Part shown: positions 41,136 to 58,715 of the stretch, in pieces
Layout of the letters: every line of letters begins with the position of its first letter
Position numbering within the stretch: position 1 is the stretch's first letter
Notes under the pieces: generated by a model
Seen by the model: the letters and a program-made list of their open reading frames with translations, nothing else
The model's database searches: none
Told to the model about the DNA's origin: nothing
Made by a program: the position numbers and the translations under genes
Origin: Aurantiacibacter spongiae
GTDB lineage: Bacteria > Pseudomonadota > Alphaproteobacteria > Sphingomonadales > Sphingomonadaceae
DNA: 64,000 nt
Assembly: GCF_003815535.1 (NCBI RefSeq)
Contig: NZ_RPFZ01000001.1
Coordinates: forward strand, 1,178,001-1,242,000
Reading direction: 5' to 3'

Positions 41136-41863
41136 CCGCGCATTTCGCCGACGATCCGTTCGGCCCATGCGCGCGCATCGGCCCGCTCGCCCACGTCCGC
41201 GACGAATTCCTGGCCGCGCGGGGCGCTGCGCAGGCGGTCGCCCGGCAACCAGCGGGCCGCGTCGCGATGGTAGCTCAGTCCCGTTTCCGGCAACCAGGCG
41301 GGCACCCGCCACACGCTCGGCGGGCCTTCGGGTACCGTCAGGCGGAGCGCGGCGCTCGCCCGCTTCGCCGTTCCGCCCGGCCCCATCCAGACGGTGTCGT
41401 TGCGTGCGTGCATGCCCAGTGCGTGCGGCATCCCCGTCGAGGCAAGCTGTGCCAGCCTGGCAGGCGAAGCCTCGGCGACGGGGAGAATTTCCGCCACCCG
41501 CATCCATCCGAACAGGCGGTGATGCGGATGTTCGCCTGCTGCCTGAAACAGACCGAAAAACACGAACAGGTCGCCCACGCCCACACCCTCGTTCTCGAGA
41601 TGCGACTGCGCCGCGCTGCACTGGCCGAGCATGGCCCGTTCCCCCGGCAGGAACATGGGATCGTGGTGGCACAGATCCTCCGCCCCCAGCCGCCCCCGGC
41701 TCGCCCGGACGGCGTGATCGCCAAGACCGAGGTCGGCGTAGCTCGTGCGCGACAGGCTGCCGTAGGCGGGGATCGGCAGGCTGAACGGCCGCCCGTTCAC
41801 GATCGGGGAGGGGCCGCCGCCTGCGGAACTGTCGAATCCCTTGCGGCTGAACACGATACGCAT
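41132..41863 (-). CDS. Nmad3-like putative nucleotide-modification protein
   Basis: 243 residues without signal peptide or membrane segment. The N-terminus MRIVFSRKGFDSSAGGGPSP, followed by FSLPIP and SYADLGLGDH, matches my memory of the Nmad3 domain, proposed from genomic context to take part in modified-nucleotide biology of phages and bacteria. Conserved-looking residues further on are CHHDPMFLPGERAMLGQC, FGLFQAAGE and PHALGMHARND. No restriction, methylase or phage gene is adjacent; the neighbours are plsC and putA, so it seems a stand-alone chromosomal copy. No biochemical function is established for the family. Confidence 0.6.
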   Translation of the reverse strand: MRIVFSRKGFDSSAGGGPSPIVNGRPFSLPIPAYGSLSRTSYADLGLGDHAVRASRGRLGAEDLCHHDPMFLPGERAMLGQCSAAQSHLENEGVGVGDLFVFFGLFQAAGEHPHHRLFGWMRVAEILPVAEASPARLAQLASTGMPHALGMHARNDTVWMGPGGTAKRASAALRLTVPEGPPSVWRVPAWLPETGLSYHRDAARWLPGDRLRSAPRGQEFVADVGERADARAWAERIVGEMRG

Positions 41864-41999
41864 GGACCATGCGCTCTAGCGCAATGAAAGGGGCGCGCCC
41901 ACCGCGCGATTTTTGCAAGGATTACCGCGACCTCGGCAATCTCGGGCCGGCGCGCCCGCTTTGCTTGAAAGGGCGGATGACAAGTGACAAGTGGGCGCA

Positions 42000-44900
42000 A
42001 TGTCCATCGACCGTACCGAGCTTCGCAACGCCTATCGCCTCGACGAGGGAGACTGCATCGCCCAGCGCCTCGAACAGGCCGGGCCGGCATCCGCCGTCCA
42101 TGACGAAGCGGCGGCTATCGCCACCTCGCTGATCGAGGGCGCGCGAAAACGCGAGAGCAGCGGGCTGGACGCCTTCCTCGCCAGCTACGGTCTCAACACC
42201 GACGAGGGCATCGCCCTCATGTGCCTGGCGGAGGCGCTGCTGCGCGTGCCGGACACGCGCACGGCCGACGCGCTCATCATGGACAAGCTCGGCGGCGTCG
42301 ACTGGGCCGAGCATGTCGGAGAAAGCAAGTCCACCTTCGTCAACGCGGCGACCTTCTCGCTGATGCTGACGGGCGAGGTGCTGCGCGGTGGCAGGAAGAC
42401 CGAGGAAGGCCTGTGGGGCGCGCTGAGCCGCGCGACCGGGCGGCTGGGCGAACCCGTCATCCGCACCGCCACGACCCAGGCGATGCGCATCATCGGCGGC
42501 CAGTTCGTCTATGCCCGCACCATCGACGAGGCGATGACCCGCGCCGCGCCCGAGCGCAAGAAGGGCGAAACGCACAGCTTCGACATGCTGGGCGAGGCGG
42601 CGATGACCTTCGACGACGCGGAATCCTATCGCCAGGCCTACGAGGACGCGATCGCGCGGCTGGCCCGGGAGGAGGGCGACGTGCACACCGGGCCGGGCAT
42701 TTCGGTCAAGCTGAGCGCGCTGTACCCCAAATACGATTTCTACCATGCCGAGGATGCGAAGGCCGCGCTCGTTCCCATCGTCCGGCAGCTCGCCATGCAG
42801 GCGCGCGACGCCAACATGCACTTCACCGTCGATGCGGAAGAGGCGGAGCGGCTGGAACTCAGCCTCGACATCATCGAGGCGCTGGTGGCGGACGACGAAT
42901 TGTTCGAGACCGGCTGGGAAGGCTTCGGCATGGCCATCCAGGCTTATCAGAAGCGCGGCGTGCCGCTGTGCCGGTGGGTCGGCGACCTGTCGCGCAGGCA
43001 TGGCCGCCGGCTGTTCGTGCGGCTGGTCAAGGGTGCCTACTGGGATGCCGAGATCAAGCTGAGCCAGGTGGGCGGCTTCACCGATTATCCGGTGTTCACG
43101 CGCAAGCTGGCGACCGACGTGTCCTACCTCGCCTGCGCCCACGAACTGCTGGAGGCGGGCGATGCGATCTATCCCGCCTTCGCCACGCACAATGCCTACA
43201 CCATCGGCGCGATCAAGGCGATGGCGGGGGAGACCGCTTTCGAATTCCAGCGCCTGCACGGCATGGGCGAGGACGTCTACGGCGTGCTCGGAAAGCTGGA
43301 AGATAACGATCGCACCCCGGTGCGCATCTACGCGCCCGTCGGCGGGCACAAGGAACTGCTCGCCTATCTCGTGCGCCGGCTGCTCGAAAACGGGGCGAAC
43401 TCCTCTTTCGTCAACCGCATGGCCGATGCCGACGTACCCGTCAGCGACCTGACGACCGATCCGGCGGCGGACCTTGCCGGGTTGCGTCCGCGCCGCAACC
43501 CGAACATCCCGCTGCCCCGCAACATCTACCCCAACCGCCGCAACAGCGCGGGGGTCGACATCGCCCACCCGCCCGAACTGGCGGAGCTGCGCGAAAAGCT
43601 CGCCTACTGGCGGCGGGACGACCCCGTGGCCACCCCGACCCTGCGCGCGAGCGTAGGTGGGGAGCGCATCGCCATCTGCGCGCCGCAGACCGGCAAGGTG
43701 GTGGGCCACTGGGTCGAGTCGACCGAGACCGACGTCGATCTCGCCGTCGCCCGCGCCGTCACCGCGCAGCCCGCCTGGGATGCGCTGGGCGGCGAAGCGC
43801 GCGCGGAAATGCTCGTGCGGGCCTCCGACCTTCTGGAAGAGAACACCGCGCGCCTGATCGACCTGTGCCGCCGGGAGGCGGGCAAGACGCTGACCGACGC
43901 CATTCTGGAGGTGCGCGAGGCGGTCGATTTCCTGCGCTATTACGCCTGCGAGGCGCGGATGCTGTTCGCCGCGCCCCTGCCGCTGCCCGGCCCGACGGGC
44001 GAGCAGAACCTGCTGCGCCTGGTCGGGCGCGGCGTATTCGCGACGATCAGCCCGTGGAACTTCCCGCTGGCGATCTTCATGGGGCCGGCCGCAGCCGCGC
44101 TGGCGGCGGGCAATTGCGTCATTGCCAAGCCGGCTCAGCAGACCCCGCTGATCGCCGCCCTCGCGATCGAGTTGTGCCACCAGGCGGGCATCCCGCGCGA
44201 CGTGCTGCAACTCGTGCCGGGCGGCGGGAAGGTCGGCGCGGCGCTCACCGCCAATCCGCAGATCACCGGCGTGGCCTTCACCGGCTCGACCCGCACCGCG
44301 CACGCCATCAACCGCTCGCTGGCCGCCCGTGAAGGTGCGATCCCGACCCTGATCGCGGAGACCGGGGGCCAGAACGCGATGATCGTCGACAGTTCGGCCC
44401 TGCCCGAACAGGTGACCCGCGACGTCGTGGGCAGCGCCTTTCAGAGCGCCGGGCAGCGCTGCTCGGCCCTGCGCGTCCTCTATCTGCAGGACGACGTGGC
44501 GGACGAGATGCTGGACATGATCAAGGGCGCTTTCCGGGCGCTGACCATCGGCGACCCGGCGGATCTCGATACCGATGTCGGCCCGGTGATCGATGCCGAC
44601 GCGAAGGAACGGCTGGAGGCGCATGTCGCCGACATGGCCGATCACGGCTTCCCCGTCTGGCGACGCAGCCTGCCGGGCGATTGCGAACACGGCCATTTCG
44701 TATCGCCTACGATCATCGAGATCGGCTCCATCCTCGATCTGGACGAGGAGCATTTCGGCCCCATCCTGCACGTCGCGCGCTTTCCGTCGGGCGGCATGGG
44801 CCAGGTGATCGACGACATCAATTCGACCGGATACGGCCTGACGCTGGGCCTCCACAGTCGTATCGAGGAAGTTCGCCGCTTCGTGGAAAGCCGCGCGAAG

Positions 44901-45095
44901 GTCGGCAATTTCTACGTCAACCGCAACCAGATCGGCGCGGTCGTGGGCAGCCAGCCCTTCGGCGGGGAGGGCAAATCCGGCACCGGCCCCAAGGCCGGCG
45001 GCCCGCACTACGTCGCCCGCTTCGCGACCGAGCGCGTGACGACGATCGACACGACGGCGGCGGGCGGCAACGCGACGTTGCTGGCAGGGGGTTAG
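42000..45095 (+). CDS. putA: PutA, bifunctional proline dehydrogenase / P5C dehydrogenase
   Basis: 1031 residues from the ATG at 42000 (a GTG nine bases earlier is possible). It oxidises proline to glutamate in two steps at the membrane face. The FAD-dependent barrel (about 90-470) contains GPGISVKLSALYPKYD, RLVKGAYWDAEIK, ATHNAYTI and LVRRLLENGANSSFVNR. The aldehyde dehydrogenase part (about 530-1000) has ATISPWNFPLAIF, the Glu in IAETGGQNAMI, the catalytic Cys in GQRCSALRVLY, and FGGEGKSGTGPKAGGPHY. The N-terminus has no ribbon-helix-helix domain, so it is the catalytic type without own DNA binding. The upstream 136 bp hold a TGACAAGTGACAAGTG repeat; no Lrp-type activator gene is adjacent. 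Confidence 0.96.
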   Translation: MSIDRTELRNAYRLDEGDCIAQRLEQAGPASAVHDEAAAIATSLIEGARKRESSGLDAFLASYGLNTDEGIALMCLAEALLRVPDTRTADALIMDKLGGVDWAEHVGESKSTFVNAATFSLMLTGEVLRGGRKTEEGLWGALSRATGRLGEPVIRTATTQAMRIIGGQFVYARTIDEAMTRAAPERKKGETHSFDMLGEAAMTFDDAESYRQAYEDAIARLAREEGDVHTGPGISVKLSALYPKYDFYHAEDAKAALVPIVRQLAMQARDANMHFTVDAEEAERLELSLDIIEALVADDELFETGWEGFGMAIQAYQKRGVPLCRWVGDLSRRHGRRLFVRLVKGAYWDAEIKLSQVGGFTDYPVFTRKLATDVSYLACAHELLEAGDAIYPAFATHNAYTIGAIKAMAGETAFEFQRLHGMGEDVYGVLGKLEDNDRTPVRIYAPVGGHKELLAYLVRRLLENGANSSFVNRMADADVPVSDLTTDPAADLAGLRPRRNPNIPLPRNIYPNRRNSAGVDIAHPPELAELREKLAYWRRDDPVATPTLRASVGGERIAICAPQTGKVVGHWVESTETDVDLAVARAVTAQPAWDALGGEARAEMLVRASDLLEENTARLIDLCRREAGKTLTDAILEVREAVDFLRYYACEARMLFAAPLPLPGPTGEQNLLRLVGRGVFATISPWNFPLAIFMGPAAAALAAGNCVIAKPAQQTPLIAALAIELCHQAGIPRDVLQLVPGGGKVGAALTANPQITGVAFTGSTRTAHAINRSLAAREGAIPTLIAETGGQNAMIVDSSALPEQVTRDVVGSAFQSAGQRCSALRVLYLQDDVADEMLDMIKGAFRALTIGDPADLDTDVGPVIDADAKERLEAHVADMADHGFPVWRRSLPGDCEHGHFVSPTIIEIGSILDLDEEHFGPILHVARFPSGGMGQVIDDINSTGYGLTLGLHSRIEEVRRFVESRAKVGNFYVNRNQIGAVVGSQPFGGEGKSGTGPKAGGPHYVARFATERVTTIDTTAAGGNATLLAGG

Positions 45096-45227
45096 CGAAA
45101 CATTTCGGAAAGCGCGCTGACGACCCCGTAAGGCGGACGCCGAATGAGTCTTGCGATAAGGGGATAACGTCCTATGCCCCCTGCCCCACCCCTTGCCCCG
45201 CACGCCGCCATCGGCAATCCCCGTCTC

Positions 45228-45782
45228 ATGGCAATCCTCTCCGACAAATGGATTCGCGAGGCGGCGACGACGCGCGGGATGATCGAGCCGTTCGTGGAGG
45301 CGCAGCGGCGGGAGGGGAATATCTCCTATGGCCTCTCCAGCTTCGGCTACGACGCGCGCGTGGCGGACGAGTTCAAGATCTTCACCAACGTCAATTCCGC
45401 CGTGGTCGACCCCAAGGATTTCGACGGCGACAGCCTGGTGGACCGGCAGACCGACGTCTGCATCATCCCCCCCAACAGCTTCGCGCTCGCCCGCACGGTC
45501 GAATATTTCCGCATACCGGAAGACGTGCTCGTCATCTGCCTCGGCAAGAGCACCTATGCGCGCTGCGGGATCATCGTGAACGTCACCCCGCTGGAGCCGG
45601 GCTGGGAAGGCCACGTCACGCTGGAATTCTCCAACACCACGCCGCTTCCCGCCCGGATCTACGCCCATGAGGGCGCGTGCCAGTTCCTGTTCCTGCAGGG
45701 CAACGAACGGCCCGAAGTCACCTATGCCGACAGGGCGGGAAAATACATGGGACAGCGCGGCGTCACCCTGCCCCGCCTGTAG
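45228..45782 (+). CDS. dcd: dCTP deaminase
   Basis: 184 residues from the ATG at 45228 ([13 protein letters not shown]), the family's normal length; in-frame codons upstream add a Pro/Ala leader without homology. It deaminates dCTP to dUTP for thymidylate synthesis. Conserved blocks are [25 protein letters not shown], the active-site motif [27 protein letters not shown] (catalytic Glu) and GACQFLF. It stands alone, 132 bp after putA, and converges with the TonB receptor gene 8 bp away. Confidence 0.96.
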   Translation: MAILSDKWIREAATTRGMIEPFVEAQRREGNISYGLSSFGYDARVADEFKIFTNVNSAVVDPKDFDGDSLVDRQTDVCIIPPNSFALARTVEYFRIPEDVLVICLGKSTYARCGIIVNVTPLEPGWEGHVTLEFSNTTPLPARIYAHEGACQFLFLQGNERPEVTYADRAGKYMGQRGVTLPRL

Positions 45783-45789
45783 CCCCCCG

Positions 45790-47925
45790 CTAGAGCCGCG
45801 TGCGCAACGTCAGCTTCACGTTGCGGCCCGCCAGCGGCACGTAATCCTTGGTGAAGCTGGCGTGCCGGCGGCCGGTCGCATCGAACAGGTTTTCCGCCTG
45901 CACCAGGACCGTCACCCGGTCCGTTCCCAGCGGACGCCAGCGGGCCGACAGGTTGACGAAGGTAAATCCGTCGGTCGGCGTTTCGTAGGCAGCAATGCGG
46001 TCCTGCCGCGCCGTCCAGTCGATTTCCGCGCGCAAATCGTAGCTCCGGGCCTGCCATTCGACACCCCCGCCCAGGCCGAGCGGCGGAATACGCGGCACCG
46101 GGCTGCCATCCTCCAGCTTGGCGCGCACGTAGGACCCGTGTGCGTCGGCTACCAGCTCGCCCGCCGCCGTCGCCAATAGCGGCGCGGTCGCCTCCGTCTC
46201 GAAGCCGGTGAAGGTCGCATCCTGCTGCGCGTGGCGGAAGACGGGCAGATCGTCACGCACCTGTCCGGTTTCGGCGAGGTATATGAAATGCCGGAACGCG
46301 TTGCGGTAGGCGGCGAGGCGAATGTCCGCCCCCGCCAGACGTGCCTGCACGCACCCCTCCAGCCCGAACGCGCCTTCCGTGTCCAGATCGGGGTCGCCGA
46401 TCTCGAATTGCTGGGTGGCGACGTGCGGGCCCCGGGCGAACAGTTCCTCCGCCGTGGGTGCGCGTTCGGCGCGCGACAGGTTCACGCCAACACGCACGTC
46501 GTTGTCGAACGTCCAGGACAGGCCGAGCGCGCCCGAGATCGTATCGAAATCGCGCTGTCGACCGTCCAGGTTTTCGGTGATGTCCGTGCGTTCGTAGCGC
46601 GCGCCGAGTTCCGCCTCGAAAGCGCCGATATCGACCTCCTGCAAGGCGAACAGGGCGGCATTTTCGGTGACGTTGGGCGGCACGAAGGCCTCTTCTCCGG
46701 TGGCGACGAAATCGGTATGGCCGTACTGTCCGCCGAGTGAGCCGCGCCAGTCGGCATTCTCGCCCAGCGCGCGTTCGTTCTGGATCAGTTCGAGCCGCGC
46801 CTCGACGCCCTCGACATCGAACACGGTGCCGGTTTCCGCCCCCTCGAACTCGGTATGGGTGTAGTCGGAATAGCCGGCGCGGGCGATGATGTCGTGAAAC
46901 ACCCCGCCCTCGCCCAGATGTATCTGACCGCGAAAATCGCCGCGCCACTGCTTCAGGCCGATGGCGACGCCGCCCTCTTCCGCTGCCCCGTCGCCAGCGT
47001 CTTGCGCGGGGCCGGGACCGGGACGTTCGGGCACACCGTAGAACGTATCGTAATAGCCGACCGATGCCCCGAAGTTCACGTCGGGCGTGACGTAACCCAG
47101 GCCCGCGCCCAGCGTGTACGTCTCCGTCGCGGAATTGGGCAGGACGTCGCGCCGGTCGGCGGCACTGCGCAGTTCGGCCGCTTCCCCGGGCGCGACCGCA
47201 GCGCGCGCCGCCGCCTCTGCCAGCAATTCCTCACGCAGCGGCGGGGCGAGGACGTAGCCCGGCACCTCGACATCGTTGGTGGTGCGGTAGCTGCCATCGG
47301 CGTGGAGCACGATCGCCCGGCCGAGCGTGACGTCACCCGATGCGCCGGCCTCGCGCAGGTCATAGGCGGTATCGGTGCTCGCCAGCGTATCGAGCCGCGC
47401 GCCGCCTTCGGGCTTCTCGGTGGGAATGCGCCGGTCGATGACGTTGACCGCGCCGCCGATCGCGGAGCTGCCGAACAGCAGCGTGGCCGGGCCACGCAGC
47501 ACCTCCACCCGGTCGGCCAGCAGCGGATTGATGGCAACGGCATGGTCTGCCGACGTGCTTGACGCATCGATGCTGCCGATCCCGTCGGTCAGCACGCGCA
47601 CCCGGTCGCCCTGTAGCCCGCGCAGGACGGGGCGCGAAGCGCCGGGCGAGAAACTGGTGGCCGACACACCGGGCAGTTTTGCCAGCACCTCTCCGATCTG
47701 GCCGTCGGCATCGCGCTCGAGCTGAAAATCGTCGACCATGCTGGTGCTGGCGAGGATGTCGAGCCGGTCCAGCCCGCCCGCACGCACCACGATGACCTCG
47801 CTGACGGTGTCGGTATCGTCGGGATTTGCGGATTGCGGAGCGGCGGGTTCGGATGTCTCCTGCGCGGCGGCGGAAACGGGGAATGCAGCCGAACCACACA
47901 GGACGACGAGAACGGCGATTTTCAT
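45790..47925 (-). CDS. TonB-dependent outer-membrane receptor, ZnuD-like
   Basis: 711 residues from the ATG at 47925, with signal peptide (IAVLVVLCGSAAFPVSAAAQ). The plug domain contains SADHAVAINPLLADRVEVLR and GPATLLFGSSAIGGAVNVID, which is the wording typical of ZnuD and related zinc receptors. A 22-strand barrel ends in NVKLTLRTRL. A TonB-box-like stretch (SEVIVVRAG) follows the signal peptide. The ligand is inferred to be zinc or another metal complex. A 13-bp palindrome lies 26 bp upstream of the start, which fits a Zur/Fur-type control. The in-frame upstream ATG at 48006 would place the signal peptide internally and is rejected. Confidence 0.87.
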   Translation of the reverse strand: MKIAVLVVLCGSAAFPVSAAAQETSEPAAPQSANPDDTDTVSEVIVVRAGGLDRLDILASTSMVDDFQLERDADGQIGEVLAKLPGVSATSFSPGASRPVLRGLQGDRVRVLTDGIGSIDASSTSADHAVAINPLLADRVEVLRGPATLLFGSSAIGGAVNVIDRRIPTEKPEGGARLDTLASTDTAYDLREAGASGDVTLGRAIVLHADGSYRTTNDVEVPGYVLAPPLREELLAEAAARAAVAPGEAAELRSAADRRDVLPNSATETYTLGAGLGYVTPDVNFGASVGYYDTFYGVPERPGPGPAQDAGDGAAEEGGVAIGLKQWRGDFRGQIHLGEGGVFHDIIARAGYSDYTHTEFEGAETGTVFDVEGVEARLELIQNERALGENADWRGSLGGQYGHTDFVATGEEAFVPPNVTENAALFALQEVDIGAFEAELGARYERTDITENLDGRQRDFDTISGALGLSWTFDNDVRVGVNLSRAERAPTAEELFARGPHVATQQFEIGDPDLDTEGAFGLEGCVQARLAGADIRLAAYRNAFRHFIYLAETGQVRDDLPVFRHAQQDATFTGFETEATAPLLATAAGELVADAHGSYVRAKLEDGSPVPRIPPLGLGGGVEWQARSYDLRAEIDWTARQDRIAAYETPTDGFTFVNLSARWRPLGTDRVTVLVQAENLFDATGRRHASFTKDYVPLAGRNVKLTLRTRL

Positions 47926-47950
47926 GGGCTGGTGCGATCCGCCTAGTAAT

Positions 47951-47963
47951 GATATTTTATATC
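47951..47963. promoter_or_regulatory. Candidate Zur/Fur-type operator before the TonB receptor gene
   Basis: GATATTTTATATC, a perfect 5-3-5 inverted repeat in an AT-rich island, centred about 32 bp upstream of the receptor start codon. Layout and position suit a metal-responsive repressor site. No exact consensus for this group was available to compare, so Zur is a guess from the receptor type. Confidence 0.4.
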
Positions 47964-48018
47964 GTCGCGCCTTTATTTCGCCGCCGGTGATTGTCAAGTG
48001 CTGCACCGCGCCATGCGG

Positions 48019-49356
48019 TCAACCGTTTGCGGTAGCCGCCCGCTCGAGCCGCCGGCGCGCGCGCTCCTCGCCGATGAGCGGCAGCAGCTCGCCCATGTCG
48101 GGGCCGTGGTCGCGCCCGGTCAGCGCCTGGCGCAGCGGCAGGAACAGGGCCTTGCTCTTGCGTCCTGTCCGGGCCTTGAGAGCGGCCGTCAGGTCCGCCC
48201 ACGGCGTTTCGCTCCAGGCCAGTTCGCGGGCCGCCAGCCCGAGGTATTCGCGCGTTTCGGCGTCGAACTGCGGCAGATCGACCGGGCCGGTGACGAGACG
48301 CCACCACTCGCCCACCTCGTTCACGCGCGACAGGTTGGGCCGGATGGCATGCCAGGCGGCGGCATTCATTCCGGCGGGCAGACGGCCGGCCACGTCGCCG
48401 TAGTCCATCGCGTGAACGATGGCCGCGTTCACCCGCTCCAGCTCGGCCTCGTCGAAACGCGCCGGCGCACGGCCGAACGTGGCGAGATCGAAGCTTTCGA
48501 GCAGGACCGCGCGATCGGCGACCGGCTCGACCGGCAGGCTGGTGCCCAGCCGGGCGAGCAGCGCGACGAGCGCCTCCGGCTCCAGTCCCGCCTCGCGCAG
48601 GGCATCGCAGCCGAGCGACCCCAGGCGCTTTGACAGCTTCCCCTCGCTACCGACCAGAAGCGCCTCGTGCGCGAAGCGCGGGGGTGCGGCGCCGAGGGCG
48701 GTAAACATCTGGATCTGCACGGCCGTGTTGGAAACGTGATCTTCTCCGCGCAGCACGTGGGTAACGCCCATGGCGATATCGTCCACCGCGCTCGGCAGCA
48801 TGTAGAGCCAGCTGTTGTCAGCCCGCCGGACGACCGGGTCGGACAGTTGCGCGGCGTCGAACTTCTGCGCCCCGCGCACGCCGTCGTCCCAGGCGATCGG
48901 TTCATCGTGGTCGAGCCGGAAGCGCCAGTGCGGCGCGATCCCGCCCGCTTCCTTCGCCGCGCGGTCGGCGTCGGTCAGCGTCAGCGCGGCGCGGTCGTAG
49001 ATCGGCGGCAGGCCCCGCCCCATCAGCACCTTGCGACGCAATTCCAGCTCCTGCTGCGTCTCGTAGGCCGGGTAGATCCGCCCCGCCTCGCGCAGCCGTT
49101 CGAACGCCGCCTCGTAGAGCGCCAGCCGGCGCGACTGCCGCTCCTCCCCATCGGGCGCGAGGCCGAGCCAGCCGAGATCCTCGCGGATGGCATCGACGAA
49201 GCGGTCCTCGCTGCGCTGGGCGTCGGTATCGTCGATCCGCAGCATGAAACGCCCGCCATGTTTCCTCGCCAGCATCCAGTTATGCAGCGCGGTGCGGATA
49301 TTGCCGACGTGGAGCCGGCCGGTCGGCGACGGGGCGAAGCGGGTGACAACTGCCAT
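48019..49356 (-). CDS. gltX: Glutamyl-tRNA synthetase (GltX)
   Basis: 445 residues. Class I synthetase: the HIGH-type motif appears as FAPSPTGRLHVGNIR (residues 7-21) and the KMSKS-type as GKLSKRLGS. The middle contains HVLRGEDHVSNTAVQ and the C-terminal anticodon-binding helices end the protein. It charges tRNA-Glu (some alphaproteobacteria have two GltX, one of which serves tRNA-Gln; which type this is cannot be told here). It is transcribed leftwards and followed by the divergent-end TonB receptor gene after about 93 bp that hold only that gene's promoter. Confidence 0.95.
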   Translation of the reverse strand: MAVVTRFAPSPTGRLHVGNIRTALHNWMLARKHGGRFMLRIDDTDAQRSEDRFVDAIREDLGWLGLAPDGEERQSRRLALYEAAFERLREAGRIYPAYETQQELELRRKVLMGRGLPPIYDRAALTLTDADRAAKEAGGIAPHWRFRLDHDEPIAWDDGVRGAQKFDAAQLSDPVVRRADNSWLYMLPSAVDDIAMGVTHVLRGEDHVSNTAVQIQMFTALGAAPPRFAHEALLVGSEGKLSKRLGSLGCDALREAGLEPEALVALLARLGTSLPVEPVADRAVLLESFDLATFGRAPARFDEAELERVNAAIVHAMDYGDVAGRLPAGMNAAAWHAIRPNLSRVNEVGEWWRLVTGPVDLPQFDAETREYLGLAARELAWSETPWADLTAALKARTGRKSKALFLPLRQALTGRDHGPDMGELLPLIGEERARRRLERAATANG

Positions 49357-49385
49357 GATGCGCGCGCTCTAGCGCGGGATCGCCG

Positions 49386-49871
49386 CTATTGCGAGAACAG
49401 GGTGACGGTGTGCCGGCCGCCCGTGAACAGCAGGGCGTTGGCGGGTGTGCGGACGAAGCTTCCGCCGGCATCGAAGGCGGCCTGCAATCCCTCTTCCGCC
49501 GGGTAGGGCGCCCTTTCGCAAGCCTCTTCGGACACGCCCCGGGTTGCCAGAAGATCGCCTTCGAAAGCGTAGCGCCACGTTCCCGTCACGCAGTCGGAGA
49601 CGAAGCGGATCGTCGCATCGTCGATGGAGAGGGTAATGGCGTGCGGCAAGTCGACCTCGGCGCCGTCCACCCCGGCTACGCGGTATTCGCCGGCGATCAT
49701 GGTCACGCGGTCCGACCGGTCGGCCGGGGCGCCGGGGGTCGGCGCGTCCCCCTCTTCGAGCGCCTCGTCCTCCCAGATGCGGTCCTGCCCATCATCGGGA
49801 TTGGCGGAACAGCCGGCACAGGCAAGCGCGGCGGCGGCGGCGGCGGCGGCGATGAGTGGCAAACGGGTCAC
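49386..49871 (-). CDS. Lipoprotein with META/HslJ-like domain
   Basis: 161 residues. The GTG at 49869-49871 is preceded by AAGGAG, giving VTRLPLIAAAAAAAALACAG with a lipobox (ACAGC). The mature part has GEYRVAGVDGAEVDLPHAIT and SIDDATIRFVSDCVTGTWRY, followed by a YPAEEGLQAAFDAGGSFVR segment. That is roughly the META-domain pattern (G.W.L...G, a calculation of residual stretch, ETLY-like). The family includes heat-shock lipoprotein HslJ; its function is not settled. It lies between rpoC and gltX in the same direction, after the rpoC terminator, so it likely has its own promoter. The identification is tentative. Confidence 0.6.
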   Translation of the reverse strand: MTRLPLIAAAAAAAALACAGCSANPDDGQDRIWEDEALEEGDAPTPGAPADRSDRVTMIAGEYRVAGVDGAEVDLPHAITLSIDDATIRFVSDCVTGTWRYAFEGDLLATRGVSEEACERAPYPAEEGLQAAFDAGGSFVRTPANALLFTGGRHTVTLFSQ

Positions 49872-49917
49872 GCTGGTCTCCTTCGCCCGGTTCAATGCGC
49901 GGCGCGGCAAAAAGGCA

Positions 49918-49953
49918 CGAAAAAGCCCCGGCAGGATCGCTCCCGCCGGGGCC
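49918..49953 (-). terminator. Rho-independent terminator of rpoBC
   Basis: On the minus strand GGCCCCGGC and GCCGGGGCT form a 9-bp stem around a 12-nt loop, followed by TTTTTCGTGCCTTTTT. It lies about 30 bp after the rpoC stop codon. Confidence 0.85.
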
Positions 49954-49980
49954 ATTTCGGTCAGGAGGGTCCGGCGGGGC

Positions 49981-54426
<4,446 letters not shown>

Positions 54427-54446
54427 GTCTTTTCCGCCTTCCTGAG

Positions 54447-54540
54447 CCCCTCCCCCCGGGGGAGGGGTTGGGGTGGGGGGTCAGTTCTTTCCGGTGGGGC
54501 GCAACCCCCACCCCTCAGTCCCCTCCCCGCCGGGGAGGGG
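54447..54540. repeat. Composite GC-rich inverted repeat between rpoB and rpoC
   Basis: Two near-identical hairpins, CCCCTCCCCCCGGGGGAGGG(G) at 54447-54467 and CCCCTCCCCGCCGGGGAGGG(G) at 54520-54540, flank complementary GGGGTGGGGG and CCCCCACCCC arms. The whole block can fold into one large stem. It resembles dispersed GC-rich intergenic repeats common in alphaproteobacteria. It is inside the rpoBC transcription unit. Confidence 0.75.
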
Positions 54541-54548
54541 AAGTTGTC

Positions 54549-58715
<4,167 letters not shown>

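Noticed and set aside
41922-45668. Long open frame opposite putA and dcd
   Set aside because: Both genes are complete and fully conserved on the plus strand; the opposite frame is non-homologous and spans two unrelated genes.
54447-54540. GC-rich hairpins between rpoB and rpoC as a terminator
   Set aside because: No T-run follows either hairpin, and rpoC would lack a promoter; better seen as an intergenic repeat.
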